Of a DNA stretch of 64,000 nucleotides, positions 1-8,811 are shown piece after piece (the first letter of the stretch is position 1; the number at the start of each line of letters is the position of its first letter). The position numbers and the translations under genes are program-made. This DNA is from Photobacterium toruni (GTDB taxonomy: Bacteria; Pseudomonadota; Gammaproteobacteria; Enterobacterales; Vibrionaceae), in NCBI RefSeq assembly GCF_024529955.1, contig NZ_AP024854.1, positions 1,860,001-1,924,000 of the forward strand. Direction: 5' to 3'. The notes under the pieces were generated by a model that did not search any database, had not been told where the DNA came from, and saw only the letters and a list, made by a program, of their open reading frames with translations.

Positions 1-1200
1 TCTGATACAACTTATATTAAGTTTTCAAATGGTGACCAACGTAGTACAACCGATGATCCATTTGCGGTTATTCATGCGCTACAACATGAGTTATTACCGC
101 CACTTAGCACAGAATTAGACTTACCATTTCTTGGCGGTACACTGGGATATTTCAGTTATGATTTAGGCCGTCGCGTAGAAAAAATTGCTACAACGGCACA
201 TCATGATATTCACTTACCAGAAATGGCTGTTGGTATTTATGATTGGGCTCTCATTATTGATCATAAATTACAGCAAATATGGCTTATCGAACCTAAAAAT
301 AGCCACCGCTTAGTATGGCTAAACCAACAACGTTCACAAGCAATAACACTACAAACTAATAACCAAAATAAGACATTCAAATTAACATCTTCATGGTCAT
401 CTAATATGACTAAAGAGGATTACTGCAACAAATTTAACACTATCCAATCTTATTTATTATCGGGCGATTGCTATCAAATTAATCTGGCTCAACGATTTAA
501 GGCCAGCTATCAAGGTGATGAATGGCAAGCTTATTGCCGCTTAGATACAGCGAATGGTGCACCATTTTCTAGTTTTATTAGAACAAGTAATAGCGCAATT
601 CTTTCTGTTTCACCTGAACGATTTTTACAGTTAAAACAAGATAATATAGAAACAAAACCGATTAAAGGCACTCGTCCACGGGCGAAAGAAATCAATGAAG
701 ATAATGCCAACGCGCAAGCACTTCAACAAGCCCCTAAAGATCGTGCAGAAAATGTAATGATCGTTGATTTATTGCGCAATGATATTGGTCGTGTTGCAAC
801 ACCTGGTAGTGTTCGTGTGCCCGCTTTATTTGCTATTGAAAGTTTTCCCGCAGTACACCACTTAGTGAGCACAGTAACAGGTAAATTAGCCAGTCATTAC
901 TCAGCAACAGACTTATTACGGGCTTGTTTCCCTGGCGGATCAATAACTGGAGCGCCAAAAGTAAGAGCAATGGAGATTATTGAAGAGTTAGAGCCTCATC
1001 GACGTAGTATCTATTGTGGCAGCATTGGCTATATCAGTCGTTGCGGCACCATGGATACCAATATTGCAATTAGAACACTTGTCGCCTACCAACATAATTT
1101 ATATGCATGGGCTGGTGGTGGTATCGTTGCAGACAGTAATGCTGAGAGTGAATATCAAGAAACTCTCGACAAATTAAGTAAAATTCTGCCAACCTTATAA
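1..1200 (+). CDS. pabB: Aminodeoxychorismate synthase component I, 5' end cut by window
   Basis: PabB converts chorismate and ammonia (delivered by PabA) to 4-amino-4-deoxychorismate, for p-aminobenzoate and folate synthesis. The reading frame is open from base 1, so the first ATG inside the window (223) is internal; 399 residues are visible of about 450 usual, and the N-terminal lobe is cut off. The motif PIKGTRPR (658-681) carries the lysine that is the PabB nucleophile; anthranilate synthase TrpE has alanine there, which argues against TrpE. Further chorismate-binding motifs follow: VDLLRNDIGRV, FPGGSITGAPKVRAMEIIEE, CGSIGY and WAGGGIVADS. Followed after 41 bases by nudL on the same strand, so the two may be co-transcribed. 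Identification is firm. Confidence 0.95.
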   Translation, partial: SDTTYIKFSNGDQRSTTDDPFAVIHALQHELLPPLSTELDLPFLGGTLGYFSYDLGRRVEKIATTAHHDIHLPEMAVGIYDWALIIDHKLQQIWLIEPKNSHRLVWLNQQRSQAITLQTNNQNKTFKLTSSWSSNMTKEDYCNKFNTIQSYLLSGDCYQINLAQRFKASYQGDEWQAYCRLDTANGAPFSSFIRTSNSAILSVSPERFLQLKQDNIETKPIKGTRPRAKEINEDNANAQALQQAPKDRAENVMIVDLLRNDIGRVATPGSVRVPALFAIESFPAVHHLVSTVTGKLASHYSATDLLRACFPGGSITGAPKVRAMEIIEELEPHRRSIYCGSIGYISRCGTMDTNIAIRTLVAYQHNLYAWAGGGIVADSNAESEYQETLDKLSKILPTL

Positions 1201-1241
1201 TAACGCTAAATAATAGTGCAAGAAGTGTAATGGAGGCTTTA

Positions 1242-1850
1242 ATGGGTGAACATCAGCAGATTTTAACGCGTTTCCTTATGGCACCAAGTCAGCAGTATGA
1301 CGCCAGCCATAAGCGTAGAATTAATCGTCATTTTAACGATGATACCTCTTTCAAACCTGCTGCCGTTCTGATCCCATTAGTTCCAAGAGAACATGGCTTT
1401 AATGTGGTATTAACTCGTCGTGCCGAACATTTAAAACACCATCCGGGGCAAATAGCGTTTCCGGGTGGACGTTTTGAAACCCAAGATCATGATCTTATCA
1501 CCACCGCATTACGTGAAACATTTGAAGAAACAGGTATTATTTGCCAACGTAATAACGTCATCGGTCAATTAACACCACTCGCCACGACCAGTGGCTATAT
1601 AGTGACGCCTTTTATTTCAACAATTAGCAATGATTATTGTCCCAAACCCGATCCGGGGGAGGTCGATGCTATCTTTGAAGTTCCTCTTAATTACCTGCTT
1701 AATCCCAATAATATCCGCTCACATCAGTTCCACCTTCGAGGTGAATCCCACCGAGTTTATGCCATTCCTTATCACAATTATTCTATTTGGGGCGCAACTG
1801 CACAGATGATTAAACTATTATCCAACCAAATATGGGAAGATAAAAAATAA
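1242..1850 (+). CDS. nudL: CoA pyrophosphatase (Nudix family)
   Basis: Nudix hydrolase of the NudL/YeaB type, predicted to hydrolyse coenzyme A and its derivatives to phosphopantetheine and 3',5'-ADP. The family signature VLTRRAEHLKHHPGQIAFPG lies directly before the Nudix helix ALRETFEETGI; as usual in this subfamily, the spacing between the GG and REx-EE parts differs from the classic Nudix box. The start at 1242 is preferred over the in-frame ATG at 1230 because GGAGG (1232-1236) sits 5 bases upstream of it; the product is then 202 residues. pabB next to nudL is also seen in enterics, which supports the call. No clear terminator follows; the downstream gap holds the sdaC promoter region. 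Confidence 0.9.
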   Translation: MGEHQQILTRFLMAPSQQYDASHKRRINRHFNDDTSFKPAAVLIPLVPREHGFNVVLTRRAEHLKHHPGQIAFPGGRFETQDHDLITTALRETFEETGIICQRNNVIGQLTPLATTSGYIVTPFISTISNDYCPKPDPGEVDAIFEVPLNYLLNPNNIRSHQFHLRGESHRVYAIPYHNYSIWGATAQMIKLLSNQIWEDKK

Positions 1851-2030
1851 CCAAATAGATGTTTTTTTCTAATCTTACAAGCCTATTTTTGTGACTCAGA
1901 TCTGATTTATTTGTATCACAAAAACTTCGTATTACAGAACGAGATCTTTATCCTTGTTTTCCCCCTGTAAATAGCGACAATGCGCCCGTTCCTATATTCC
2001 GTTCCGTTCCCTTTTATTGGATATCATAGT

Positions 2031-3284
2031 ATGCAAAATACATCGACAGCGTCAGCAACAGGTGCGACAAAAACCAGATGGACCTATAAAGATTTCACAT
2101 GGGCTCTTTCTTTGTTTGGTACTGCGGTAGGTGCCGGTGTTCTATTCTTACCCATTAAAGCAGGCGCGGGCGGTTTCTGGCCATTAGTTATTTTGGCTCT
2201 TATTGCAGCACCAATGACATGGTTTGCGCATAAAGGCTTAGCACGTTTTGTACTATCATCAAAAAATCCTAATGCAGATATTACTGATACGGTAGAAGAA
2301 CATTATGGTAAAACAGGTGCTAACTTAATCACCTTTGCCTACTTCTTTGCTATCTACCCTATCGTTTTAATTTATGGTGTTGGTATTACGAACACTGTCG
2401 ATTCATTCATGGTTAATCAACTAGGTATGGAATCAATGCCTCGCTGGCTACTATCAGGCGTATTAATTTCACTGATGACAGCTGGTGTAGTATTTGGTAA
2501 AGAGCTGATGCTAAAAGCAACATCAGCGATGGTTTACCCATTAGTTATTATTCTACTTATTCTTTCTGTGTACCTAATTCCTGATTGGAACATGTCAATG
2601 GTACAAACAGAAGCAGATTGGTCTGCAATGCCAACAATTATCTGGCTAGCTATTCCAATCATCGTATTCTCATTTAACCACAGCCCGATTATCAGCCAGT
2701 TTGCTAAAGAACAACGTCGTACTTACGGTGATGAAGCAGTTAAGAAAACTGACATGATCACTGGTGGTGCAGCGATGATGCTAATGGGCTTTGTTATGTT
2801 CTTCGTATTCTCAGTTGTTCTTTCAATGACACCTGAGCAACTAAATATGGCAAAAGAGCAAAATATTTCAGTATTGTCATACTTAGCTAACGTAAAAGAT
2901 TCACCAGCGATTTCTTACTTAGGTCCACTAGTTGCATTTGCAGCTATTACTTCAAGCTACTTTGGTCACTTCCTTGGTGCACACGAAGGTCTTGTTGGCT
3001 TAACTAAATCTCGTTCAAAGATGCCAGTTGCTAAAATTGAAAAAATCTCTTTAGCTTTCATTGTGATCACAACGTGGATTGTCGCAATTATTAACCCAAG
3101 TATTCTAGGTATGATTGAAACAATGGGTGCACCAATGATTGCAGGTATTTTGTTCTTACTACCAGTTGTCGCAATGCAAACAGTACCGGCAATGGCTAAA
3201 TACAAAACATCAGTATTTGCTCGTGTCTTCACTGTTTTATGTGGTATCGCAGCAATTACATCTGTCATTTATGGCGCATTTTAA
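2031..3284 (+). CDS. sdaC: Serine/proton symporter (HAAAP family)
   Basis: Inner-membrane amino-acid permease of the hydroxy/aromatic amino acid family; the close match to SdaC and the sdaA gene downstream point to L-serine uptake. About 11 hydrophobic segments are visible. Characteristic stretches include GTAVGAGVLFLPIKAG (first helix), FFAIYPIVLIYGV, VFSFNHSPIISQFAKEQR and TTWIVAIINPSILGMIETMG, all typical of SdaC. I chose ATG 2031 (417 residues, MQNTSTAS...) over the in-frame ATG at 1980, because the known family start aligns there and the 17 extra residues look like translated leader; neither has a strong Shine-Dalgarno. A terminator-like hairpin at 3396-3430 separates it from sdaA, so read-through control between the two is likely. 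Confidence 0.9.
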   Translation: MQNTSTASATGATKTRWTYKDFTWALSLFGTAVGAGVLFLPIKAGAGGFWPLVILALIAAPMTWFAHKGLARFVLSSKNPNADITDTVEEHYGKTGANLITFAYFFAIYPIVLIYGVGITNTVDSFMVNQLGMESMPRWLLSGVLISLMTAGVVFGKELMLKATSAMVYPLVIILLILSVYLIPDWNMSMVQTEADWSAMPTIIWLAIPIIVFSFNHSPIISQFAKEQRRTYGDEAVKKTDMITGGAAMMLMGFVMFFVFSVVLSMTPEQLNMAKEQNISVLSYLANVKDSPAISYLGPLVAFAAITSSYFGHFLGAHEGLVGLTKSRSKMPVAKIEKISLAFIVITTWIVAIINPSILGMIETMGAPMIAGILFLLPVVAMQTVPAMAKYKTSVFARVFTVLCGIAAITSVIYGAF

Positions 3285-3395
3285 TATAACTATTAAAAAT
3301 GTGATGATTGCGAATAATTAATCGTATAAAAGCAAAAATATGTGCTAGTACTCATGGTGTTTGCTAGCACAAATAACGTAAAATAGACAATACTT

Positions 3396-3430
3396 AAGAG
3401 TAAAGATGTTTACCATCCTTACTCTTTTAG
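3396..3430 (+). terminator. Terminator or attenuator between sdaC and sdaA
   Basis: Interrupted stem AAGAGTAA-A-GATG / CATC-C-TTACTCTT closing a TTTAC loop, followed by TTTAG. It could end the sdaC message or attenuate transcription into sdaA. Seen directly; function inferred. Confidence 0.65.
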
Positions 3431-3524
3431 TTTAAGTGCGCTCGCCAAGGAAGGAGCGAGGATATCAACGAATAACAGTCTTTACCGAAGGCAAGAACCG
3501 CCTTCTCTCGACTGAGGTAATAAC
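3431..3524 (+). promoter_or_regulatory. Folded leader of sdaA
   Basis: The 94 bases before sdaA are much richer in G+C than other gaps here and hold three consecutive hairpins: CTCGC (3441-3445) with GCGAG (3456-3460); GAAGGC with GCCTTC (about 3488-3505); and CTC with GAG just before the ribosome binding site. GAGG (3514-3517) is 7 bases from the ATG. The last hairpin could mask the ribosome binding site. I compared it with the glycine riboswitch core and do not see the conserved aptamer. Possible cis-regulatory RNA of unknown class. Confidence 0.45.
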
Positions 3525-4886
3525 ATGATCAGTATTTTCGATATATTCAAAATTGGTGTAGGCCCTTCAAGTTCACACACTGTTGGTCCAATGAAAGCAG
3601 GTAAAGAGTTCATCGATGACTTGCGTGCATTAGGTAAATTACGTGACGTGACTAAAATTACCGTTGATGTTTACGGTTCTTTATCGCTTACAGGTAAAGG
3701 CCACCACACTGATATTGCTATCATTATGGGCCTTGCTGGAAATTCACCTGAACATGTTGATATTGATAGCATTCCTGGGTTTATCTCGCGCGTAGAAGAA
3801 ACAGAACGCCTTCCTGTTGGCATGCATTGCCATACTGTTGATTTCCCACGCGATGGCGGTATGAACTTCCATACAACGAACCTATCTCTTCATGAGAATG
3901 GCATGTCAATTCATGCTTGGCAGGATGATAACGTCATTTTTTCTAAAACTTACTACTCTATCGGTGGTGGGTTTATTGTTGATGAAGAAAACTTTGGTAA
4001 AGAACAAACAAATACCGTTGATGTTCCTTATCCGTTCTCTTATGCATCAGAATTGCTAGAACAATGTAGCGAACATGGCCTTTCAATTAGCGCACTTGTT
4101 ATGGCTAATGAGCGAACAATGAATGCAGAAGATGAAATTAGCACATACTTCGCTAACATTTGGAAAACCATGCGTGAGTGTATGGAACACGGTATGAATG
4201 AGGAAGGTATTCTTCCTGGACCACTACGTGTTCCTCGTCGTGCAGCGGCATTACGCCAACAACTGATTACAACAGAAAAGCTAAACAATGATCCAATGAC
4301 CGTTGTTGATTGGGTTAATATGTATGCGTTTGCAGTTAATGAAGAAAACGCAGCGGGTGGCCGAGTAGTAACCGCTCCTACCAATGGTGCATGTGGCATT
4401 ATTCCTGCCGTGTTAGCTTACTACGACAAATTTGTACAAACAGTTGGACCAAAAGAATACACTCGTTACTTTGCCGCATCTGGTGCTATTGGTGGTCTAT
4501 ACAAGCGTAATGCTTCTATTTCTGGTGCAGAAGTAGGTTGTCAAGGTGAAGTGGGTGTTGCCTGTTCAATGGCTGCAGCTGGCTTAGCTGAACTGATGGG
4601 TGGAAGCCCTGAGCAAGTTTGTATGGCTGCAGAAATTGCCATGGAGCACAACCTAGGTCTAACCTGTGATCCAGTTGCAGGCCAAGTACAAGTTCCTTGT
4701 ATTGAACGTAACGGTATTGCAGCAGTAAAAGCAATTAACGCAACTCGTATGGCCCTTCGTCGTTCATCTGCACCACGAGTATCACTCGATAAAGTTATTG
4801 AAACGATGCTTGAAACAGGCAAAGACATGAACGCTAAATACCGAGAAACCTCACAAGGTGGCTTGGCTATTAAAGTTATTTGCTAA
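3525..4886 (+). CDS. sdaA: L-serine ammonia-lyase, iron-sulfur type
   Basis: Single-chain L-serine deaminase converting L-serine to pyruvate and ammonia with a [4Fe-4S] cluster. At 453 residues it has the length of E. coli SdaA (454). The N-terminal beta domain begins with the signature GVGPSSSHTVGPMKAG; the alpha domain carries TAPTNGACGIIPAV, ASISGAEVGCQGEVGVACSM and CDPVAGQVQVPC, whose cysteines are the expected cluster ligands. The start has GAGG 7 bases upstream. It follows sdaC, so serine uptake and breakdown are encoded together, and it has its own strong terminator. Regulation may act through the folded leader at 3431-3524. Confidence 0.97.
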   Translation: MISIFDIFKIGVGPSSSHTVGPMKAGKEFIDDLRALGKLRDVTKITVDVYGSLSLTGKGHHTDIAIIMGLAGNSPEHVDIDSIPGFISRVEETERLPVGMHCHTVDFPRDGGMNFHTTNLSLHENGMSIHAWQDDNVIFSKTYYSIGGGFIVDEENFGKEQTNTVDVPYPFSYASELLEQCSEHGLSISALVMANERTMNAEDEISTYFANIWKTMRECMEHGMNEEGILPGPLRVPRRAAALRQQLITTEKLNNDPMTVVDWVNMYAFAVNEENAAGGRVVTAPTNGACGIIPAVLAYYDKFVQTVGPKEYTRYFAASGAIGGLYKRNASISGAEVGCQGEVGVACSMAAAGLAELMGGSPEQVCMAAEIAMEHNLGLTCDPVAGQVQVPCIERNGIAAVKAINATRMALRRSSAPRVSLDKVIETMLETGKDMNAKYRETSQGGLAIKVIC

Positions 4887-4915
4887 TCGAAAATACAGAT
4901 TTAGCTCAATTAAAC

Positions 4916-4945
4916 AAAAAACTATCTTCGGATAGTTTTTTTTGT
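4916..4945 (+). terminator. Rho-independent terminator of sdaA
   Basis: AAAAACTATC-ttcg-GATAGTTTTT followed by further T; classic UUCG tetraloop terminator 30 bases after the sdaA stop. Confidence 0.9.
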
Positions 4946-5249
4946 TTTACGCTCAAAATTCTTATCTAAAACAACAAATATATACAACGTGATGCATTAT
5001 TAATCACCTTGCAACACCCTTGCGTTTAGATATATGTTCATAATGCATCAATATAACTATTAGTCTTATTCATTAGTTCCTATATGACTAATTGTATCTA
5101 TTTTTTCCTTTCTTTTAGTCCTATACTAAAATATGTGTACTCATTATTATTAATGCAGTGTAAGCATGGATGCGTATATCGCCCTTTACATCATTGATGT
5201 ACGATATGTAATGAAGGATTTATTCCCTTTATAGAGAAGCAATATAGCT
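4946..5249. other. AT-rich upstream region of the AraC-type gene
   Basis: About 300 bases with no supported gene. It holds the presumed promoter of the regulator that starts at 5250. TGATGTACGATATGTAATGAAGG (5197-5219) and several TATA-like hexamers are present, but I cannot assign a promoter with confidence. No Shine-Dalgarno of note precedes 5250 except AGAGAAG at 5232-5238. Confidence 0.4.
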
Positions 5250-6134
5250 ATGAAATATAAGCGTATCCTCTCGCAGAGCCATGTTGTTCTGAAAGAGTTT
5301 TATGTCGATCATCATTTAATTGTGAAGTTATCAAATGCAGAAGGTAATATTCACATTAACGGTCATGTTATAGATATAAAAAATAATAGCATCTTAGTTA
5401 TACCCAAATTTAGTCATATTTCTTGCTCAATTAATCAATTAAACAATCAAGAAAATATTGAACTACAAATATTAATGATCAATGAAGAGTCAATAACTGA
5501 AGCCTTTAAATATATTAGTGCCCTTAAACAACCAACTGTAGTAACTTCAAATTGCTCACCTATTTATCTTATTGATTCATCTGAAATTGTTGAGCAAAAT
5601 TTTGCATTATTTAATCAGCTATTGCCAAGCATTAGTGGATCAACAATGGAGCAAACTTTGCTGAGCCAATGCTTAGTTTTTATTTTAATCGCACTGAATA
5701 ATACTGGCCTTGATGTTTTCAATGTTTATCGATTTAATTACGATGAACCGAAAGAGCGTACGATTGCACGGTTAATCACCCAAGATCCTCAACGTAAATG
5801 GAGTGTTGATGATATGGCAAAAGCCCTCTTTACAACCCAATCAACATTACGTCGCCATTTAGCAAAAGAAGGTGTTTCATTTAGCCAACTATTATTAGAT
5901 GTTCGAATGGGATTAGCACTTAACTTTTTAACCTTCTCCAATTATTCAATATCACAAATAGGTAATCGGTCAGGGTTCGGCAGTGCTGCTTATTTTTGTG
6001 ATGCATTTAAACGCAAATATAATGTAACCCCATCTCAATTTAGAACCACCTCAAGGAAAGAAAATGATATGAATACTGATGGTTGCTTTACCTGTAAAGA
6101 GCATGCTGAGTATTTACCAGAAATATGCCATTAA
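5250..6134 (+). CDS. AraC-family transcriptional regulator with Cys-rich tail
   Basis: 294-residue AraC/XylS-type activator. The N-terminal 150 residues form a cupin-like effector or dimerisation domain of unknown ligand. The DNA-binding domain covers about 172-272: first helix-turn-helix near WSVDDMAKALFTTQSTLRRH, second near YSISQIGNRSGFGSAAYFCD, then the family hallmark FKRKYNVTPSQFR. The type resembles GadX/Rns/ToxT-like regulators that control acid, colonisation or stress genes. The tail after the domain is unusual: CFTCKEH followed by a terminal CH, a possible metal or redox site. It converges on satP; the target is unknown. Function beyond DNA binding is inference. Confidence 0.85.
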   Translation: MKYKRILSQSHVVLKEFYVDHHLIVKLSNAEGNIHINGHVIDIKNNSILVIPKFSHISCSINQLNNQENIELQILMINEESITEAFKYISALKQPTVVTSNCSPIYLIDSSEIVEQNFALFNQLLPSISGSTMEQTLLSQCLVFILIALNNTGLDVFNVYRFNYDEPKERTIARLITQDPQRKWSVDDMAKALFTTQSTLRRHLAKEGVSFSQLLLDVRMGLALNFLTFSNYSISQIGNRSGFGSAAYFCDAFKRKYNVTPSQFRTTSRKENDMNTDGCFTCKEHAEYLPEICH

Positions 6135-6154
6135 CCATGGTGGTGCAATTGAGA

Positions 6155-6176
6155 CCTCGTCAATACGGGGTTTTTT
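6155..6176 (+). terminator. Terminator after the AraC-type gene
   Basis: CCTCG-tcaata-CGGGG (one G-U pair) followed by TTTTTT, 20 bases after the stop codon. Confidence 0.75.
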
Positions 6177-6196
6177 ACATACGACAAAAAGCAGGC

Positions 6197-6226
6197 AAAA
6201 AAAAGCCCCGCTCAATAAGCAGGGCT
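6197..6226 (-). terminator. Terminator of satP
   Basis: On the minus strand GCCCTGC-ttattga-GCGGGGC followed by eight T. It lies 20 bases beyond the satP stop and faces the + strand terminator at 6155-6176. Confidence 0.9.
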
Positions 6227-6245
6227 AATCTTAAAAATTTATATA

Positions 6246-6836
6246 TTATGCTGTAACTTGTTGCAACTCACGATCTTTAGGAGCAACACCTACTGGCAAA
6301 ATCACACGACCGTACTCTGCATTTAACACTTGTGCCATCGCAAAATAAATCGCACTTAAACCACAGAAAATACCTTCAATACCAGCAATAAAACCAATTG
6401 TTTCGCTACCAGTAAAATCACGTGCTGCAAGTAAGAAGAATAAAATAGTTAGAGAACCAAAAACAACTTGCTTAGCTGGCGGGTAACGTAAAGAACCAAC
6501 AAACATAAAGGCTGTAAATACACCCCACAGTAATAAGTACCATGCCATAAATGGTGCTGGGCTCGCTGCAAAGCCAAGTTTTGGTAAGATCAATAAACCC
6601 ACTAAAGATAACCAAAATAAGCCATAAGATGTAAATGCAGTCGTACCGAAAGTATCCCCTCGCTTAAAGCACATCATACCCACTAAAACTTGTCCTAAAC
6701 CACCATAGAAGATACCCATAGCAAGAATCATAGAGTCTAAAGGAAAATATCCAGCATTATGAATATTTAATAAAACAGTCGTCATACCAAAGCCCATTAG
6801 ACCTAATGGTGCTGGATTAGCAAGTTTTGTAGACAT
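6246..6836 (-). CDS. satP: Acetate/succinate transporter, GPR1/FUN34/YaaH family
   Basis: Six-helix inner-membrane protein of 196 residues, the size of E. coli SatP (188). The family motif [11 protein letters not shown] is at residues 7-17, and the conserved region [12 protein letters not shown] follows. SatP moves acetate, succinate or formate with protons; substrate here is inferred from the family. Transcribed alone from the minus strand, with a strong terminator behind and an inverted repeat about 50 bases before its start (6889-6904) that could be an operator. The adjacent AraC-type regulator converges on it and the iron-type alcohol dehydrogenase lies upstream on the same strand, suggesting a fermentation-product theme, but this is only context. 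Confidence 0.88.
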   Translation of the reverse strand: MSTKLANPAPLGLMGFGMTTVLLNIHNAGYFPLDSMILAMGIFYGGLGQVLVGMMCFKRGDTFGTTAFTSYGLFWLSLVGLLILPKLGFAASPAPFMAWYLLLWGVFTAFMFVGSLRYPPAKQVVFGSLTILFFLLAARDFTGSETIGFIAGIEGIFCGLSAIYFAMAQVLNAEYGRVILPVGVAPKDRELQQVTA

Positions 6837-6888
6837 CTTTTTCCCCTACAGGATTTTCAACAAAAGTAATAAAGCTTCAAAAATGTGT

Positions 6889-6904
6889 GCGCATATTTAT
6901 GCGC
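6889..6904. promoter_or_regulatory. Inverted repeat upstream of satP
   Basis: GCGCATATTTATGCGC, a 16-base near-perfect palindrome (GCGCATA/TATGCGC arms), centred about 60 bases before the satP start codon. GC-rich arms in a very AT-rich gap make it stand out. Possible operator for satP; the binding protein is unknown. Confidence 0.4.
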
Positions 6905-7317
6905 GGGGAATTCTAATGTAAGCAGCGATATAGATCAACGCTTATATTATGAAAAACAGTATCTAAATTAAAAGATGCTGTTAAAGCATAATATTAACAA
7001 AATTAGCTTACTCATAATAACCTCATCAAGATATCGGCTGTTATTAAATTAAGAAAAATCTCTTGTTTTTTTGTTTTTACAAAGAAACAATCAAGCAAAT
7101 AATTGATTTTAAACGAATTAATAATTAAACATACATTTCATTATGTCTATTCTCTCTTGTCAGTTATTTAGTATGGAAAGTTTGAAAATTAAGAAATATA
7201 ACTGAAATATCGATTTTTCACACAGGAATAACCAAAAAAAAAGCAACCTAAGTCACTTTTTCATACAGAACAACTAAAAATTAATATAACTACAAATAAT
7301 CATTTATTGCATATTGT
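6905..7317. other. Intergenic region between satP and the alcohol dehydrogenase
   Basis: About 410 very AT-rich bases with no supported gene. It should contain the satP promoter (minus strand). I see no convincing terminator directly behind the alcohol dehydrogenase and no small reading frame with a ribosome binding site. Confidence 0.4.
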
Positions 7318-8481
7318 TTAAGAGTTGCAATAACAAGAACAAACTTGCTCTAAAATCGTTACTAACCGCTGCTGGTTTAAAGGTAATGGATTTCCCTTAA
7401 TGGCATTTGTTCGTAATGCATCTTCAGCAACGTCTTCAAACATGGTATTGCACAAACCGTAGTCGGATAATAGCGGTAATTGTAATTTTGTCAGCATACT
7501 ATCAACCCATTGCACGCTATCCTCAATATTAGCGTCATTATTCATCGTTAATATAACGGCCAATTTGCGATACCGGGCCAGCACATCACTACGGCCTAAT
7601 TCTGTTGCGACTGTAATATTTTCACTCATTACATAAGGCGATAGCCGAGCCGTAATCAGTCCATGTGGAGCATTTAAACGCCCACTTAATGCTGATGCTA
7701 ACCCATGCGCTGCGCCCAATTTAGCATTAGATCGTGCCATGCCCCCTAGCATTGCCGCAAAAGCCATATCACTTCGAGAGGAATAATGATCCTCTTTACA
7801 AGCTGGCAATATTGATACTGCTATGCGCCTTAATCCTTCTTCACAAATCATATCGGTTAATGGATTAGGCTCACCACAAACATAAGCTTCCATTAAGTGA
7901 GTAAATGCATCCATGCCACAATATCCAGATAAAACCATGTCCATGCCATAGGTTAATGTTGGATCGATAATGGCTAAATCAGGAAATAATTCGACATTAC
8001 TTAGGTTCACTTTTACTTGTTCTTGTGCCGATTGTAATACAGCACTTTTACTGACTTCTGCACCAGTACCTGCAGTCGTTGGAATAGCAATAAATGGTAA
8101 TGATTTGACTTGTAGTGGAACATTACGTCCAACAACATCGACATAATCATAAACGCTACCTTGATTAGGAATTAATGCCGCCAATGATTTAGCAACGTCA
8201 AGCACACTTCCCCCTCCAATACCAATCACCATATCAGGACCAAAAGTACGCCCCATTGCCGCTAATTCCTCCATCATTGCAATTAAGGGTTCACCTTTAA
8301 TCACTAATCGCTGATAACGCATATTTTGTTGTTTAAAATAATGCTCTAATGGCAATGAACGGTGCTGATCTTGACCGGTAACCAATAACACACTGTAACC
8401 AAATTGATTAAATAGCGATAAAGAATCATGCAAAGCACCTTCACCAAAAACAATCCGTGTTGAAGTCATAAACTGAAACAT
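7318..8481 (-). CDS. Iron-containing alcohol dehydrogenase
   Basis: 387-residue type III (iron-dependent) alcohol dehydrogenase, expected to oxidise an alcohol or reduce an aldehyde with NAD(P). The N-terminal nucleotide-binding part holds IGIGGGSVLDVAKSLAAL; the C-terminal helical part holds the four metal ligands: Asp and His in GMDAFTHLMEAYV, His in GAAHGLASAL and His in NAPHGLITA. All four are present, so the enzyme should be active. The specific substrate cannot be told; relatives act on ethanol, 1,3-propanediol, butanol or lactaldehyde. Its start lies near TGAGATAA rather than a strong Shine-Dalgarno. It is divergent from the porin gene at 8812. Confidence 0.9.
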   Translation of the reverse strand: MFQFMTSTRIVFGEGALHDSLSLFNQFGYSVLLVTGQDQHRSLPLEHYFKQQNMRYQRLVIKGEPLIAMMEELAAMGRTFGPDMVIGIGGGSVLDVAKSLAALIPNQGSVYDYVDVVGRNVPLQVKSLPFIAIPTTAGTGAEVSKSAVLQSAQEQVKVNLSNVELFPDLAIIDPTLTYGMDMVLSGYCGMDAFTHLMEAYVCGEPNPLTDMICEEGLRRIAVSILPACKEDHYSSRSDMAFAAMLGGMARSNAKLGAAHGLASALSGRLNAPHGLITARLSPYVMSENITVATELGRSDVLARYRKLAVILTMNNDANIEDSVQWVDSMLTKLQLPLLSDYGLCNTMFEDVAEDALRTNAIKGNPLPLNQQRLVTILEQVCSCYCNS

Positions 8482-8811
8482 AGTTATTTATCTCACCCTA
8501 AATGATGTTTATTCCATGAAAACCTTGTTCATGCTTTTATTCGCCCATTTTTACCAAGGTTCATTAATAAGCGACATAAAATTAGATTCAGCTAGATTGA
8601 TAAATTAAATATTGATTACAAACAAATTTTTATACGTTTCAATAACTACAGCATCAAGATCAATACTGACTCACACTTAACATTCATCACTACAATAAAA
8701 CCTATGTAGTAAAAGTAACTTATTATCGTAATAGAAGCGTAATAGTCCCTCGATAGTCTGCATAACGTTCAAAGGCAATGAAGCCATATAATAATTTATG
8801 AGGAATGAACC
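8482..8811. other. Divergent promoter region, alcohol dehydrogenase and porin
   Basis: 330 bases without a gene between two divergent starts. It contains an inverted repeat AACCTTG (8521-8527) / CAAGGTT (8555-8561) with 27 bases between the arms, close to the dehydrogenase start. GAGGAATG (8801-8808) is the ribosome binding site of the porin. No binding protein can be assigned. Confidence 0.4.

Noticed and set aside
3431-3524. Glycine riboswitch before sdaA
   Set aside because: CCGAAGG is reminiscent of the aptamer, but the conserved second-half motif CTCTCAGGCAAAAGGAC is missing and the stems do not fit.
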